64,000 nucleotides of DNA from Thamnidium elegans (GCA_025201345.1 JAIXMG010000001.1:248001-312000); one strand, 5' to 3'; shown: positions 50,132 through 63,062, counted from the first letter of the stretch. Notes: a model not told the origin generated them from the sequence alone. Translations and numbers: made by a program.

Positions 50132-51186
50132 ATGGATACTTTGGAAGCAAAAGTTGTTATTTTAGGCAGTACAGGTTCGCATCATTAATTATAAATTATC
50201 ACCCTTTTTTTTTATTACATTGAAAGAGTATATTTAAAAGAAAAAGAAAATTAAAAAAAATGTGTGTGTGCGTGTGTGTGTGTGGGTGGATTTGGGGAGG
50301 ACAAAAAGGTTTTATAAGAGGCGCAAATCACTCATATGTACTTAGTTAATATAATTTGATACACTCGTTCTTATGTGATTGCAGGTGTTGGAAAAACATC
50401 AGTTGCTGTTAGATATGTTCAAAATAGTTTTTCTCCCAATGGTAAGTCTACTATTGGAGCGTCGTTTATGACAAAGAAATTGTAAGTCCTACACATATAA
50501 AAGAAGGAAAAGAAAATATAATAAATAATTTGTGATGATAGGAGCGTCAATGATTGTAGCGTAAGGTTACAAATATGGGATACGGCTGGACAAGGTAAAT
50601 AATAAAGTTGTATACAAATCCCCTTATATATTTACTTTCCCCTCCTTTTTTTTTATTAGAGCGTTTTCGAGCTATGGCTCCCATGTATTATAGAGGCGCT
50701 TCAGCTGCTATTTTAGTTTATGATATTACTTCTGAAGAAAGTTTTACTGAAATGATTTCATGGATGGAAGGTAAAATGATTTATGCTATAAAAATAAAAT
50801 AAAATAAAAACTCATTTTGAGGGTAGAGCTAAATAAAAATATGACGGATGATTTGGTAATTCATGTTGTGGGAAATAAAATCGATTTAGAAGCACAACGT
50901 AAAGTATCTTCTTCCAAGGTATACGATTATTGTGATCAGCTTGTTCAGTATGTAAGTGGTGTACATGAAGTATCAGCTAAAGATAATATTGGTAATTATT
51001 ATAGTCATAATATTGTTATTAATTATAATAATTGAATAACACTTTTTCTTATTAGGTATTGAAGATATATTCTTTGACATAACTCAAACATTAGTTAAAA
51101 AGAGATATGATCAAGATTTGTATAGAACTATTACTTCTGATATTTGTCATGATAATACTACGGTAGATAAGCCTGGTTGTTGTTAA
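50132..51186 (+). CDS. Rab GTPase, Rab5/Rab22-like
   Basis: Six exons: 50132-50174, 50385-50481, 50542-50594, 50660-50770, 50827-50991, 51056-51186; 199 residues. All nucleotide-binding motifs are present: GSTGVGKTS (P-loop), switch I with the conserved Thr in [30 protein letters not shown] (switch II, Rab signature), GNKIDLE and the SAK motif. It ends in GCC, a prenylation site. The [10 protein letters not shown] and LAPMYY-like segments resemble the Rab5/22/31 group, which works in early endosome traffic. The first intron is long (210 bases) and contains a TG repeat. The intron 4 acceptor is the second AG (50825-50826), because the first gives a stop. Confidence 0.92.
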
Positions 51187-51194
51187 ATAAATGA

Positions 51195-52292
51195 TTAAAA
51201 TTTATTATTATTATTGTTATTATTATTATAAAGTCCATCATAAGAATGAGGTGGTTGCGACGAAATGTTACTTTCCTCTAAATAAGTTTTGGATAGTTTT
51301 CTTGCTCTTTCAAATCCTTCTTCTTGTTGATACATTAAATGTTGTTGAGGTTGATAATTCATATGTTCTTCTTGTAATGGATTCATATTATAATATTCAT
51401 TATTATCGTATACAGGTGACTGAGGATAATAATATTGTTGTTGTTGATGATGTTGTTGTTGGACAGGTGAAAAAGATTGATGCTTTGGTGATACAGGTAC
51501 ATTCATTTGTTTTTGTAAGGAAGGTGTCTGCTTTACCATTGGAACATCTTGTTTATAATCATATGTGTCGTAATCTTGATCATAAATATCTGAGTTTCTT
51601 TGTACGATGGTATACAAGGCTAAAAGTAACCAAAAAAACCCGACAACAATTATACCTAACCAAGATCCGTTTACCAACCCTAAATTATTCCATCATTTTA
51701 ATTTCTTTTTTGTTTATACTGTCTAATATAAACAAACTTACAGCATCTAATGGAAGTAATACCATCATTATAATTAGAGCAATAAGAAGCGTATCCTTTT
51801 GATCTTGATACAAATTGTTTCGTTAATGAACCTGTCCATGGAACTGTATCTGATTCTAGTGAATTATAAACTGCTACTGCGATACATAACAACAAGTTGA
51901 TTAAACTCATTACTCTATCACTGAATAAAGATTTCGAACTGATGCAGCTTAAAAAGAATAAAATAAATATCGAAAGTATAGATACAATTGGCGCAACATA
52001 ATATAAAGTATACTACATATAAAAAAAAAGAAAGCGTTATTATATACATCAAATAATGATATTATTATATTTACAGGTACAAAATCAGGCCACCAAGATC
52101 CTGCTCCTGCTTGCTTCCCCAGTAAAGTCAACTGTGCTAATAACAACAGCAAAAAGAAGCTTAGTTATATATGTGTGTATGTATGTATGTATGTAAATAC
52201 ATGTAAATACCTATGTGACAACCTAATGTACCAAGACTTGATACCAGTATCAATACTCTTAATACATTTAACAAGATAATTCTACAACCCAT
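51195..52292 (-). CDS. Four-helix membrane protein with Gln/Tyr-rich tail
   Basis: Exons 52292-52211, 52136-52075, 52012-51742, 51679-51195; 299 residues. Four membrane segments: the N-terminal ILLNVLRVLILVSSLGTLG, then YYVAPIVSILSIFILFFLSC, MSLINLLLCIAVAVY and LGIIVVGFFWLLLALYTIV. Between helices 3 and 4 is a Cys-containing loop (YASYCSNYNDGITSIRC). The last 130 residues are cytosolic low-complexity: Gln, Tyr, Pro and Asn, ending in poly-Asn. Topology is like MARVEL/SUR7-type plasma-membrane tetraspan proteins, though no signature proves this. Its stop codon is 8 bases from the Rab gene stop; the two 3' ends must overlap in their UTRs. Confidence 0.8.
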
Positions 52293-52514
52293 ATATATGT
52301 ATAAAAATAATTATATACACGAAAGAAAAACCAGATTAAAAACCAAGAGTATAAATCAACGAATCAAACACAAAACATGTTACCATTAATAGATTTCAAG
52401 TTGTACATGCTGAACTTTTTTTTTACAGTCAGATGCGGTTTTTAAAAAAAGTATACAATTATATTGTCATGTAAGTACATAGTTCTTTTCTTCCTTTTAT
52501 TTAAATAAAAAAAC

Positions 52515-53125
52515 ATGTCTATTACATACGGGTACGAAGCAAGTAAGTTAAACTGTTAAAATTTAAGCATTTACACCACTAAAATAATAAGAGTATTGTA
52601 GATGGTAGAGTGATTACACCACCTCGATTAAATAACAAGATTACAGTTTCTTGCAATGAAAATACAGACCGTTGGGTATTTTATGGTACAAGACCTGATA
52701 TATTAGATTGGATTAAAAATCATGAGAATATTCAACTTGAAAATGCAATGTTTCTTACAGGAAAACCTTTATCATTTAATACGCATACAGAATTGGTAAT
52801 TGATCTATTAGAGTATAAGGATCCAGAACAGTCAATATATAATTACTTTAAATCACTTGTACAAACCGACTTTTTGAGTGAAAAGGTAAAAGTAGAGATC
52901 AGGGCTAGAGTTGAAAGCAAAGATCAAATGATTTCAACACAGTGTCGTGTGATTGTTGCTAGCGGTGTTTTATTGGGTGATATATGGAGAGACTTAAATC
53001 AAGAGTGGTATCAACCTACTCGTACTTATGTTCAACAAGTTAATGACTTACTTAATGATAATCCTGGTCCTGTTCATATCATTAGTACTGATACTCCTAT
53101 TCATATTGAAATAATCGATAAATAA
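52515..53125 (+). CDS. Unknown 183-residue protein
   Basis: Exons 52515-52542 and 52602-53125, in phase. Soluble, no signal peptide or helix of membrane type. Mixed alpha/beta pattern: ITVSCNENTDRWVFYGTRPD, ILDWIKNHENIQLENAMFL, then IYNYFKSLVQTDFLSEKVKV and CRVIVASGVLLGDIWRDLN. It ends in a beta-like GPVHIISTDTPIHIEIIDK. I do not recognise the family. The normal composition for this genome and the clean splice support a real gene. Divergent from the tetraspan gene, 222 bases between starts. Confidence 0.75.
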
Positions 53126-53266
53126 AAATTCCTATAAAGTGTGAACACTTGCTGGCTTTTAACAGGAACACTTGTTTATACCTTAAATAAAAATATATAT
53201 TTTCTTTTTTTCTCTCTCTCTTTTTTTTTTTTTTTATTCTTTTTTGCTTTTCCTTACTTAAAAGGA

Positions 53267-56200
53267 ATGGTTTCTACGTATTCAACACAACAGTTCTCAA
53301 TGACTGCAGATAGACCTAGATCACCATTCTCTTTACCGTTAGATGGACCTGTAACAACGAAAAGAAATAAAGAGATGGTTCAAACAAAAATTAAATCTGA
53401 ATTAACTTGGTCTCAACTCGTACACGCTGAAATTATCGGTAATAGATTACATAAAAAAATATCAGTCATTATCAATTCTTATATAAATATAAATTAGCTG
53501 TAACAAGTGCTATGCGTAAAAATGCACGTTGGTCCGGTATGGGCGTAACTGGACTTCGAATGGGTGGGTTAGGTAATAGTATGGGTTTACGTAGCGCTCA
53601 AATGCACGCAAAAGATTTAAACGCAAAAGAGGTTTGTTTACAATCATACAAATAAAAAAATAAAATAATAGACAACTGATCCATTTTTTTTAAAAAAAAT
53701 GTATATAGGAAAACCCCTTGATGAAAGGTTTTACCAATTTAAGATCATATTTGGAGAATGTCGATGGTATGTTCTATATATATTTATGTATGTGAAACCA
53801 ACTAACATGGATTTTTTTTAAAAAAAAAAGATGTAAGGGACTTGGATGCCCTTTCTTTATTAGAGCCATTTCTTGAGGTTATTCTATCGGGTAATACAAC
53901 TGGTCCTATCGCACGTACTGCATTAGGAAGTGTAGAAAAATTCTTGCATTATGGCATTATAGGTAAAAAAAAAAAAAAAGCAATATCATGGATCAAAAAT
54001 AAATCGTACTGACAATTGAATATTAGGTGTCAATAATCCTAGAGTATCTATGGCCATGAACAAAATATCTTCTGCAGCTACTAACTGTAAATTCGAAGCT
54101 TCGGATGCTGCTTCAGATGAACTTGTTTTGCTTCGCATGTTACAAGTACTTCAAATGGCAATCACAAGCGAATGTGGACAGGTATTAAGTGATGAGGCTG
54201 TTTGTGAAATGATGGAAACAGGTCTTAGCATGTGTTGTCAAATGAGATTAAGTGGTAAGTTTTTTTTTTTTACATGTGTATATTAAAAAGATGAATATTC
54301 ATTTTGAAAATAGAAATGTTGAGACGATCAGCAGAACATGTCATGACAAATATGGTGATCGCCATCTTTGAACGATTAAAGAGTTTAGACGACGAATGGC
54401 AATTTGTTGATACACCCAACGATACCGCAGAAGAACCTGCTGATCCTCATATGAGTACACCAAAGCCTTCTCATTCACCCGTTTTACAGACTACAGAAAC
54501 CATTATTGAAAGTGATGAAAATTCGCAAGAGACTGAAGGTTTATTATCTGAATCTCCTCAACCTGAAGATCCTGTTGCAGAATCCACAGTTGGTAAAGTT
54601 GATAATATGTAATCATTAAATAATAATAATAATTTAATTGTGTAAATTTTAGTGGTGGAGCCTGTATCAGTAAGATCGTACGGATTACCAGCTATCCGAG
54701 AATTACTTCGAGTTCTGATTTCATTATTAAACCCACACGAACATAAACATACGGATTCTATGCGATTAATGGCACTTAGTATTCTAAATGTAGCTTTTGA
54801 AGTAGGAGGACGTAGTATTGCTCGCTTTGAAACGTTACGTTCCTTGGTGACAGACAATTTTTGTAAGCATGTATTTCAATTGGCCAAGACAGATTCAACA
54901 CCATTATTATCATTATCATTACGTGTAATTTCTACTGTATTTGATACATTACGACCTTATTTGAAATTACAACAAGAATTGTTTATTTTTTTCTTGATTG
55001 AAAGGTTATCATCTCCCGCTAGTTCTAGTAATCGTAATGTATCAGTTGATGTTGATGAGGAAGGAAAAATTACATTTGTTTCTTCTCGTATGGATACTGA
55101 AGTAAGAGTAGGTACAGTTGACGTTAGAAGTGCTTCGCCAAATATGTTTTTAGGTAAATCAACGGATTATCCTAGACAGAGTAAAAACTATTCTACGTCG
55201 GAACAAATGGCCATTACTGCTGAAGTACGTGAGTTGTTATTAGAAAGTTTATTACAATTTGCTCGTATGCCTACTTTTATGGTTGATTTGTGGTACAATT
55301 ATGATTGTGATTTGACATGTGGTGATTTATTTGAGGAACTAATTCAGTTCCTAAGCAAGGTAAAAAAAAAAGATATTAAATGATATCATTTTTTTTTTTT
55401 TGGGTGCTGACTCTTTTTTATTTTAGAACTCGTTCCCTGATCACCAAAGTTATTCACTGATGAATTCGCATGTACTTTGTTTGGATACATTATTAATGTT
55501 TATAGGACAAATGGTAGAGCGTGTTAACAATGAGGTAATCATATGTTTTTTTTTGATTTTTTTGATTTTTTTTTTTGATTTTAACTAAAATAAATAATGT
55601 AGGAATTTGATCATGAATATGTTGTATGTGTAAGAAGGAGGTGACAGGAAATTAATTTTCCTTTTACTGTTATTATTTGTGTTACACACAAGCTAATTTT
55701 TTTTTTATATGTGTGTAGGAACTAACAAGTGTAGAAGAATTATTGGAACGTAAAGCAAGAAAGAGATTGATTTTGAAGGGTTCTAGTTTGTTCAATGAAA
55801 AACCTAAAAAGGGCATTAAATTCTTAATTGAGCAAGGTATCATTACACCAGACGAAGAGGGAAACCATGAGGCCAGTCTTTCACATTTCTTAAGATCCAC
55901 ACAACAATTGGATAAAAAGAGTCTGGGAGAATTTTTAGGTCGTCCCGAGAACTTTGAAACTCTCAAGGTTTACATGCGTCAATTTGATTTTGTTGGTAAA
56001 CGTATGGATGAAGCATTACGTATGGTATTAGAGACTTTCCGTTTACCTGGTGAATCACAACAAATTTTCCGTGTCACCGATACCTTTGCTGAAGCTTATT
56101 TTGAATCTGGACCAAAAGAAATCTATAGTGTAGATGCTGCTCAAGTTTTAGCTTACTCTGTCATCATGTTAAATACAGATCAACATAGCCCTCAAATTAG

Positions 56201-57733
56201 ACGTCAGGCTAGAATGTCATTGGATCAATATGTACGTAATGTTGGTGGTGTTAATAATAACGAAGATTTCCCAAAAGAATACTTGCGTTTGATTTTTGAA
56301 CATATTCAACAAGATGAAATTTTGATGCCTGAAGAGCATGATGGGTTAATGGGTTTTAATTATGCTTGGAAGCAGTTACAACACAGATCTGCTAATTGTG
56401 GAAAATTCCTTCAATGTGATACTTCTTGTTATGATAAGGCTGTGTTTGAATTATCTTGGAAACCTGTGGTTGCTGCTATTTCTTATGTATTTAGTACAGC
56501 ACAAGATGATGATACATTAGAAAAGGCCATTACTGGATTTCGTCACTGTGCTAGTTTAGCTGCACATTTTGAACTTCATCAAGTATTTGATAGCATTGTT
56601 GTTAACTTGGCTACTATGACTGGACTACTCGAGAATACAGATGGTAATACTTCTGTTCCTGATCCTATTGTTGATGTAGCAGGTCAAAAGTATGTAGTTA
56701 GTAAATTAGCTGTAAGATTCGGTCGTAACTATAAGGGACAATTGGCAGCCGTTGTCATGTTTGCTATAGTAACAAGCCACGGTGATTCGCTTCGTAAAGG
56801 ATGGTTAAAGGTGTTGCAAATTATTCGAAACTTGTTTTTAAATTCATTGTTGCCTAGTTCCATGTTGCAAGTGGAAGATTTCTTGTCTGGTACAACAACT
56901 ATTCCATTAAAGCCAAAGAGTCCTAAACCTGCAAAGCAAACAAATCGTCGTGATGGATCACTTTTATCAACACTTTCATCTTATTTATTGTCACCTTATT
57001 CTAGTGATGAATCCTATAGCCGTGATCCTACAGAAGAAGAAGTAGAAAGTACCATGTGTGCAGTAGATTGTGTAGCAGCTTGTAAATTAGAGGAATTGTT
57101 TACAGATATTAGTTCATTACAAACAGATACCTTGACAAGTCTATTAACTGCCATTCGATCAGTTGGTTATGATACAGATGTAATGAAAAAGGCAACTGTA
57201 ACTATTCCATATGATCCTGCTACTGTTCTATTTTTGGAATTTATGATTACAATTACAGTGCGTAATGCTAATCGTATTGATAAATTATGGTACGTTTTTT
57301 TTTGTTTTAATTAGCGAAAAAAAAAAGAAAAAAAAGCTTAACCTTCTTTTTATTTCAGGCCATATGCTACAGAATATATTTTTGGCATTCTCGAATTCGC
57401 AGAAAAACAAAGTGTCTTGGTTGTGGAACGTACAGTAGTAGGGTTATTACGACTGTGTATTTGCAGCGCATCACAAAATGTTATGTTGGATGAGATTCTC
57501 AAGTGTCTTCATATATTACGTGATTTCCCACCTAATGTCACGCAAGGTGTTGCTGAGCAAATGATGGCAGGTATTTTTAACCTTTCATCCGCCAATTCTG
57601 AAAACAGAAAGTAAGTCAAAAATAGCTCTATTTTTTTTCTGTATATTTAATCTTAACCTTTTATTCCTGTAGCGATACAGATTTTCTGAATACCATTTTA
57701 GAAATCAAGCAAAAAGTAGCAAACTCCTTGTAA
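53267..57733 (+). CDS. GEA2: Arf GTPase exchange factor, GBF1/Gea type (Sec7 domain)
   Basis: Twelve exons: 53267-53438, 53498-53631, 53709-53766, 53831-53962, 54027-54254, 54314-54592, 54653-55359, 55427-55534, 55603-55623, 55719-57289, 57359-57610, 57673-57733; 1240 residues. An N-terminal DCB region, then HUS (WYNYDCDLTCGDLFEELIQF, close to the HUS box), then Sec7 with FLRSTQQLDKKSLGEFLGRP and the catalytic Glu in FRLPGESQQIF, YSVIMLNTDQHSPQI. The HDS1 region follows (GLMGFNYAWKQL and after). It activates Arf1 at the Golgi for COPI coat formation. The protein stops soon after HDS2-like sequence, whereas yeast Gea1/2 run to about 1400 and animal GBF1 to about 1860. Exon 9 is only 21 bases. 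Confidence 0.92.
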
Positions 57734-57998
57734 AATCGTTTACTACTTGCGCGCTTATTCACACACACTTATATATATATATATCTCATTTTTTTAATAA
57801 ATAATTTTATATTTATCATAAATTACTTACAACGTATATATATTCAAACTCAAAAATTATCAAATCATATGATGATTACGTGAAAATGTTTATTTTAGGA
57901 AGAAAAAGTGGTATTAAGTTGTACTGCTACATAAATAGTATAGTGTGTCTATATTAGTTTTTGGTTAGAATGGAAGGAAAAGAAATAGTGGCTGGTTT

Positions 57999-58492
57999 TT
58001 ATAAGATTTGACTGAGGCCAGCAAATAAGACAGCAATAATAGCTGTTGATGCAAAATGTGATACAAGACCAGAGGCACCATTTGAGCCATTCGAGCCATT
58101 CGAGCCATTTGAGTCTTGGGATGAAGCATCAGAAGTAGAATCAGTAGTATTGGTGTTAGACTTGGGTACTGCCATACTCTTTACTTGACAATCACTTGAA
58201 GTACAGAGACAGGTATTTCCAATGGGATCCCACCAAGTGGTACTAATAATTTTAAAAAAACGAGGTATTAGACTTTGGGCCCTTACACAAAAAAAAAAAA
58301 AAAAAAAAAAAAACTTACTCGCAACCGTCACCAAGAGGATAACGGTAACCGGCAGTACCATTTTGAGCAGAAGATGCAGGTACAGGACTAGACAAACTAG
58401 GAGCAGTAGCAGGACAATTGAAACAAGTTTTCATACTGGTAGTACCAAAGTTACAACTATAATATTCTTTTTGTTAATTACCTCGTTTTACT

Positions 58493-58526
<34 letters not shown>

Positions 58527-60034
58527 AGATTTACCTGTTAACTAAGCCATCATCAATAGCACCGTTATGGTCATCATCAAGACCGTTACAGATTTCTTTA
58601 GCAATGACAGGTTGTTTACATTGCATATAATCTTGTGCGCCAAGTTCTGATGCCTTGACAGGGTTCTTCATCCATTGTAATAATTGTTGATTGGTAACAA
58701 ACCATACATTAGGTTTAGCAGAAATATCTTTAATCAATTTAATAACGGCATCGAATTTTTCTTTTGGGTCAGGAGTACCCGCATAAGTACTTAAATGAGC
58801 TAATAATAATAAGGTTAAGAATATTAGACAACGAAATAAACAAAGATATGTATATTAAAACTTACTTGGGTGAACATAAATACCAAATGGTTGACGATTT
58901 CCATTATAATGCTTGTCAAAAGCAGCTTGACTCCCTACGTTTTATTAGTATTATTAGAAAAAGTCGAAAGTTTTTTTATTATTATTATACTTACATTGCG
59001 AAGTTTCAGTTGCTGTACCGGCTAAATAGACATCCATTAATTGAGGGACATTAGCAGTATTAAGAACAGAGTACATGGGAATTTCCCAAAGACCAGGTAA
59101 TTTAACTTGGCCAGCTGCGCAAATACCAGTCCAACAATCATTTGCCATACCGTTGTCAAGTGTATAAGGCCAGTAAACATCATCAGTGACAGCACTAGAA
59201 CTAGAGTCATAAACAAATTGTTGCTGACCAACAATATTCAATGTATCTTTGGTATAATTTAAAAAGGGTGCGCGGAAACCTTGGATTTTACTGACGGGGA
59301 TACCAGCATAGGCGTTTAACATTTCTCTGACGCTCGAGATTTCCTGGGCAGAAGGAGTACCAACATGAGAGAATGTGTGACTGTAACACAAAATATGTTT
59401 TTAGATCTTATAATAAAAAACTTTAAATTATCAGCTTACTCGGCAACTTCATTTCCAGCAGCGTACCACTGTTGAACCAATGAAAAGTCAGTATACTCCA
59501 TGGAGACAAACCTTTAAAATAAGAATGATAAGTATTTTTGGTAATTCATCCAAAAATAGTAAATAAATAAAAAAAAAAGCTTTATGTTACCAGGTACCGT
59601 GACCAGGACAACCATTAGGATTACTGTATTTGAATATTTGGTTAATAAAAAAAAGTACTAAACATAGTAATATGTGATTATACATACGTTACATTGACCA
59701 TACTAAGTGCGGTCTTCATCAAGGCTTCTTGAACAGAATCATCGTAAGTTACTGTAACAAACTATTTTACATGTTTAAAAAAAAACTCAATTAGAACCTT
59801 TTTTTTATTTTATTTTGTTCTATTTATTTTTACCTGGGGTGTATCAGCAGGAGAAAGTCCACCAGGAGCATTTACAGAGGCACAACGACAGTTGTTCTCA
59901 ATCTTACAAGTATTAGGGTCACAAGAATAGGTAGAAGCACCACCTGTATTAGTGACAGGTACAGTGGCACCTTCTTGTGCCATAACACTGCTAACAATAA
60001 GTAAAACGCTGGCGATAATTGACAAGGATTTCAT
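57999..60034 (-). CDS. CDA1: GPI-anchored chitin deacetylase
   Basis: Nine exons: 60034-59834, 59761-59688, 59623-59591, 59511-59440, 59380-58995, 58934-58866, 58799-58535, 58456-58319, 58242-57999; 493 residues. It has a signal peptide (SIIASVLLIVSSVMA). The polysaccharide deacetylase domain shows the catalytic Asp in TVTYDDSVQE, the metal His pair in NEVADHTFSHVGTP, FRAPFLNYT and the later HPTHLSTYAGTP. After it comes CNGLDDDHNGAIDDGLVNSC, a MopE-like Asp/Asn-rich metal-binding motif, then a Cys-rich stretch. A Ser/Asn/Gly repeat and a hydrophobic end (TAIIAVLFAGLSQIL) follow, typical of GPI attachment. It converts nascent chitin to chitosan in the wall. Confidence 0.94.
58289..58524. repeat. 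Two long A tracts in adjacent chitin deacetylase introns
   Basis: A25 at about 58289-58313 (last intron) and A30 at about 58495-58524 (the intron before). On the coding strand both are T runs lying upstream of the acceptor, where they can serve as polypyrimidine tracts. Confidence 0.75.
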
Positions 60035-62404
60035 AATGATCTACACGATAGTTTATAAGAGGGAAAAAAAGGAATAAAATAAATAAATAAAAAAAAAATA
60101 TAGCGTTTTATAACAGAATTTAATGGTAGTACACAAGTAAATCTTCCTCCTTTTATTTTTACCCCTTTGCATCTAAATATAATAAATTTGTTACCTAATA
60201 ATATATATTGTGTAAAATGTTATGATAATTCACCTTACACAAATACTATTGTACGTATATTACTCATTTCGCAGTCTTTTATACCTGAATATATATGTAT
60301 ATTTATTTTTAAAAAAAACTTTTGCTTCTTTCACTTTTGCTTCTTTCACTTCTATTTCTCGACCCTTTTTTTTTTCTGAGTATATATTATTAATAGCTTT
60401 GTTTGTTCTATAATAATCCCTATCATTTGATTAACTATATCATATATTTTTATTGTGCTGAGCCCTATCGTATCATTAGAAAAAAAACAAGCCAAAACAA
60501 GCCAAAATTAGCCAAAAAAAAAAAAACAGTTAGACCCACTCTACAGACTCTTTATTTATTTTTTATATTTTCATGCATTGTGTATTTCTTTTACTCAAAA
60601 ATGATCTGCAAACAATATTATTATGAGTCCGCTCCGCCGGGAAAACTGTTCAGCGTTTTTTTTTTATAATCACAAATATCATTTCATTCACTCCGTTTTA
60701 AATAACCTTGGTTCTTATCCTAAAAACGATTGATAACGAAATAAAAGATTATTAATCATTTTGGCTTCCAAGGGACAAAAAAAAAAAAAAAAATAGAAAT
60801 AAGCGGTCGTACAAAAAAAACCTTTTATACCAGGTAATATATCAATATTCATTAAAAAAAGAAAAACTTTTAATTTTGTCTCCTGTATCTGACGATGGTT
60901 TCGTTATTCACGGATCGATTTGAATCCGCTCATGGTTCTAACAAAGATACACTATAAAAGCTTATATTTAGAACTCGTAATAGCTGATCGAGTGTCTTGA
61001 ACATCGTTTAAATATTGTACTATGAGTCCTACTTGTCTCCCCCTTTTCTAATTATAAAATTAAGTATATATACTGTTTAAGAGCACAATTGAGAGCCGAA
61101 AGATATAAACCAATGAGTTAAGTGAGCAAGAGACTTTAAATGGTTAACTGAAAAAGGCTTATGGATTTAAATGTATTACAAAAACATAAATGGTATTCTT
61201 TTAGTTGAATGGTTCCGGATAGTAATTTTAGAGTATTCGTTTGTATCAGAACTAGCTCAAAATATCTTATTTTAGATAAATTTTATAAAATTGAAATATT
61301 AAAAATATAAAAAGAAATAGTATGTTTATCAGCGTTTATAAAAAAAAAGATAATACAAATATATAAAAATAAAAGATATACTCTTTCTCATACGTTGTTT
61401 GTTGGTATAGTTATATAAAAATGCTAATATCCTTTATGCCATTTGACAGAGGGATACGAATAAATGGTTAGCAACATATTGAGGCAAGTAGCCAAATCTT
61501 GGCTCTTTAATGATATCCCAAACCAACTAGTACTTCAATGGTCTGTTTGCAAGTTTGATTTGTACGTTTACAACTTTTTAAAAAAATTAATAAAGTATTA
61601 ACTTACTACCTATATAGCTTTAAAAGAAGGGACTATTCTATAAAAAAAAATTCAAGTATTTGAAATTTAATTTTTAAAATAAGTAATATTTAGTACTTAC
61701 AGTTCATCACCAACGTTAGCTTAATTGCAACTTCTCAGTATCTCGCTTTAACGCCACTATTACCACTATTCGATTTCAGGGTGGAATACAATTTAACAAA
61801 ACTACTAAATATATAAAAAGGAAGCCTTCAACTATTTTCGAGTTGTGTTCATTTAATTTACGAAGAAATTATATGAAAGCTTCTAGTCTTCAAGAGTGTA
61901 TTATTTACCAGTATTATTCATAAACAAAAAGAATAATAATCAAAATGATAGAGAGAGCATAATGAAATAAATCATATAAAATAATTAATTATGTGTCATT
62001 TTAATACATAGCTCTGTACTATTTTAATTGATAACAATAAAGTTTTTAATAGAATTTAATGTTTGAGCTTTCGTAGAATAAGATATACAGTATATTTTTC
62101 TGTACAATAGCTTAGGTTAGTTCATAAACTATTTAAATTATTAAAACCCATCATTGTTCGTCCGTTATCCTTTTTAAAACTTTCGTTTTTATACGAACAT
62201 TCAGGCATCACTTCTAAAAAAGTAATTTTATTAGTGTTTAAAATAAGGTGTTTTCTGTGTATAATTAAAAATCAGGAAATGGTACTTTTGTCCAAGTTAC
62301 TTAGTGAAAGTTAGTCACCAAGTCATTGTCTTTAACATTAAATATTGAAAACCGCTTGTTATTTCATATTTTTCTCGATTTTTTCTACTTTTTTTCGGCT
62401 GTTC
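60035..62404. other. Gene-free region
   Basis: Chitin deacetylase promoter at the left, then about 2 kb with no open frame longer than low-complexity runs. A short direct repeat (GCCAAAAC / GCCAAAAT) occurs near 60491-60518. Confidence 0.5.
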
Positions 62405-63062
62405 ATTTTTGGCCATTTTTGATCATTTTGGGGGATCAACCCCTTTTGTTTTTCGATTTTTTTTCTCAGATTTTTCGCAATTACTCCTAATCTACTTTTC
62501 CTTTCTTTGTGAAAAAAGCAATGATAATAAAGTGCTCTTTAAGGCGCATCTAATCCATCTAAAAGTATATTTTTACTAAAAATACTGAGTGAGTAATCAA
62601 TGTTTAAAGACGTTTTTTTTTTTACTAAAATTCGAGTTAAGCGGAACTTAAAATAGCGTTTTCTTTAAAGCGCGTTTTCTCGCTCAGTTTTGGCTGTATC
62701 ATTTTCATTTATAAGTAAACAATAAAGGGTTTTTAAATATCTATAATCGTTGCTATAACTAAAAATAGTAGTAAAAAAATACATTTTCTGTAACCACGTA
62801 AATGAAAAAACCGAGAAAAATAGTTACACAAAAAACGCGTGTCATTTTTTCCAAAAAAAAATATTTTTAAACAGTGATTACTCTTTCCATTTTTGAATTA
62901 AAAACTTTCTTTAAAATGGATTAGATGCGTCTAAACAAGTACTTTATTATCCTTGTTTTTTTCACAAAGAAAGGAAACTTGGATCCGGAGTAATCGCAAA
63001 AAAACCGTGATTTTTGGCCAAAAAACAAAAGGGGTTGACCCCCAAAAATGAAAATCGAAAAA
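62405..63062. mobile_element. Foldback (long inverted-repeat) element, MITE-like
   Basis: The left arm (about 62411-62609) and right arm (about 62866-63050) are inverted copies. Matching blocks in the same order are: GGGGGATCAACCCCTTTTG with GGGGGTCAACCCCTTTTG; CGCAATTACTCC with CGATTACTCC; TTTCCTTTCTTTGTGAAAAA in both; ATAATAAAGT in both; GCATCTAATCCAT in both; GAGTAATCAATGTTTAAA with GAGTAATCACTGTTTAAA. Identity looks about 75-80 percent by eye. The 256-base spacer has no ORF. A non-autonomous DNA transposon or two old insertions are the likely origins. Target-site duplications were not found. Confidence 0.6.
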
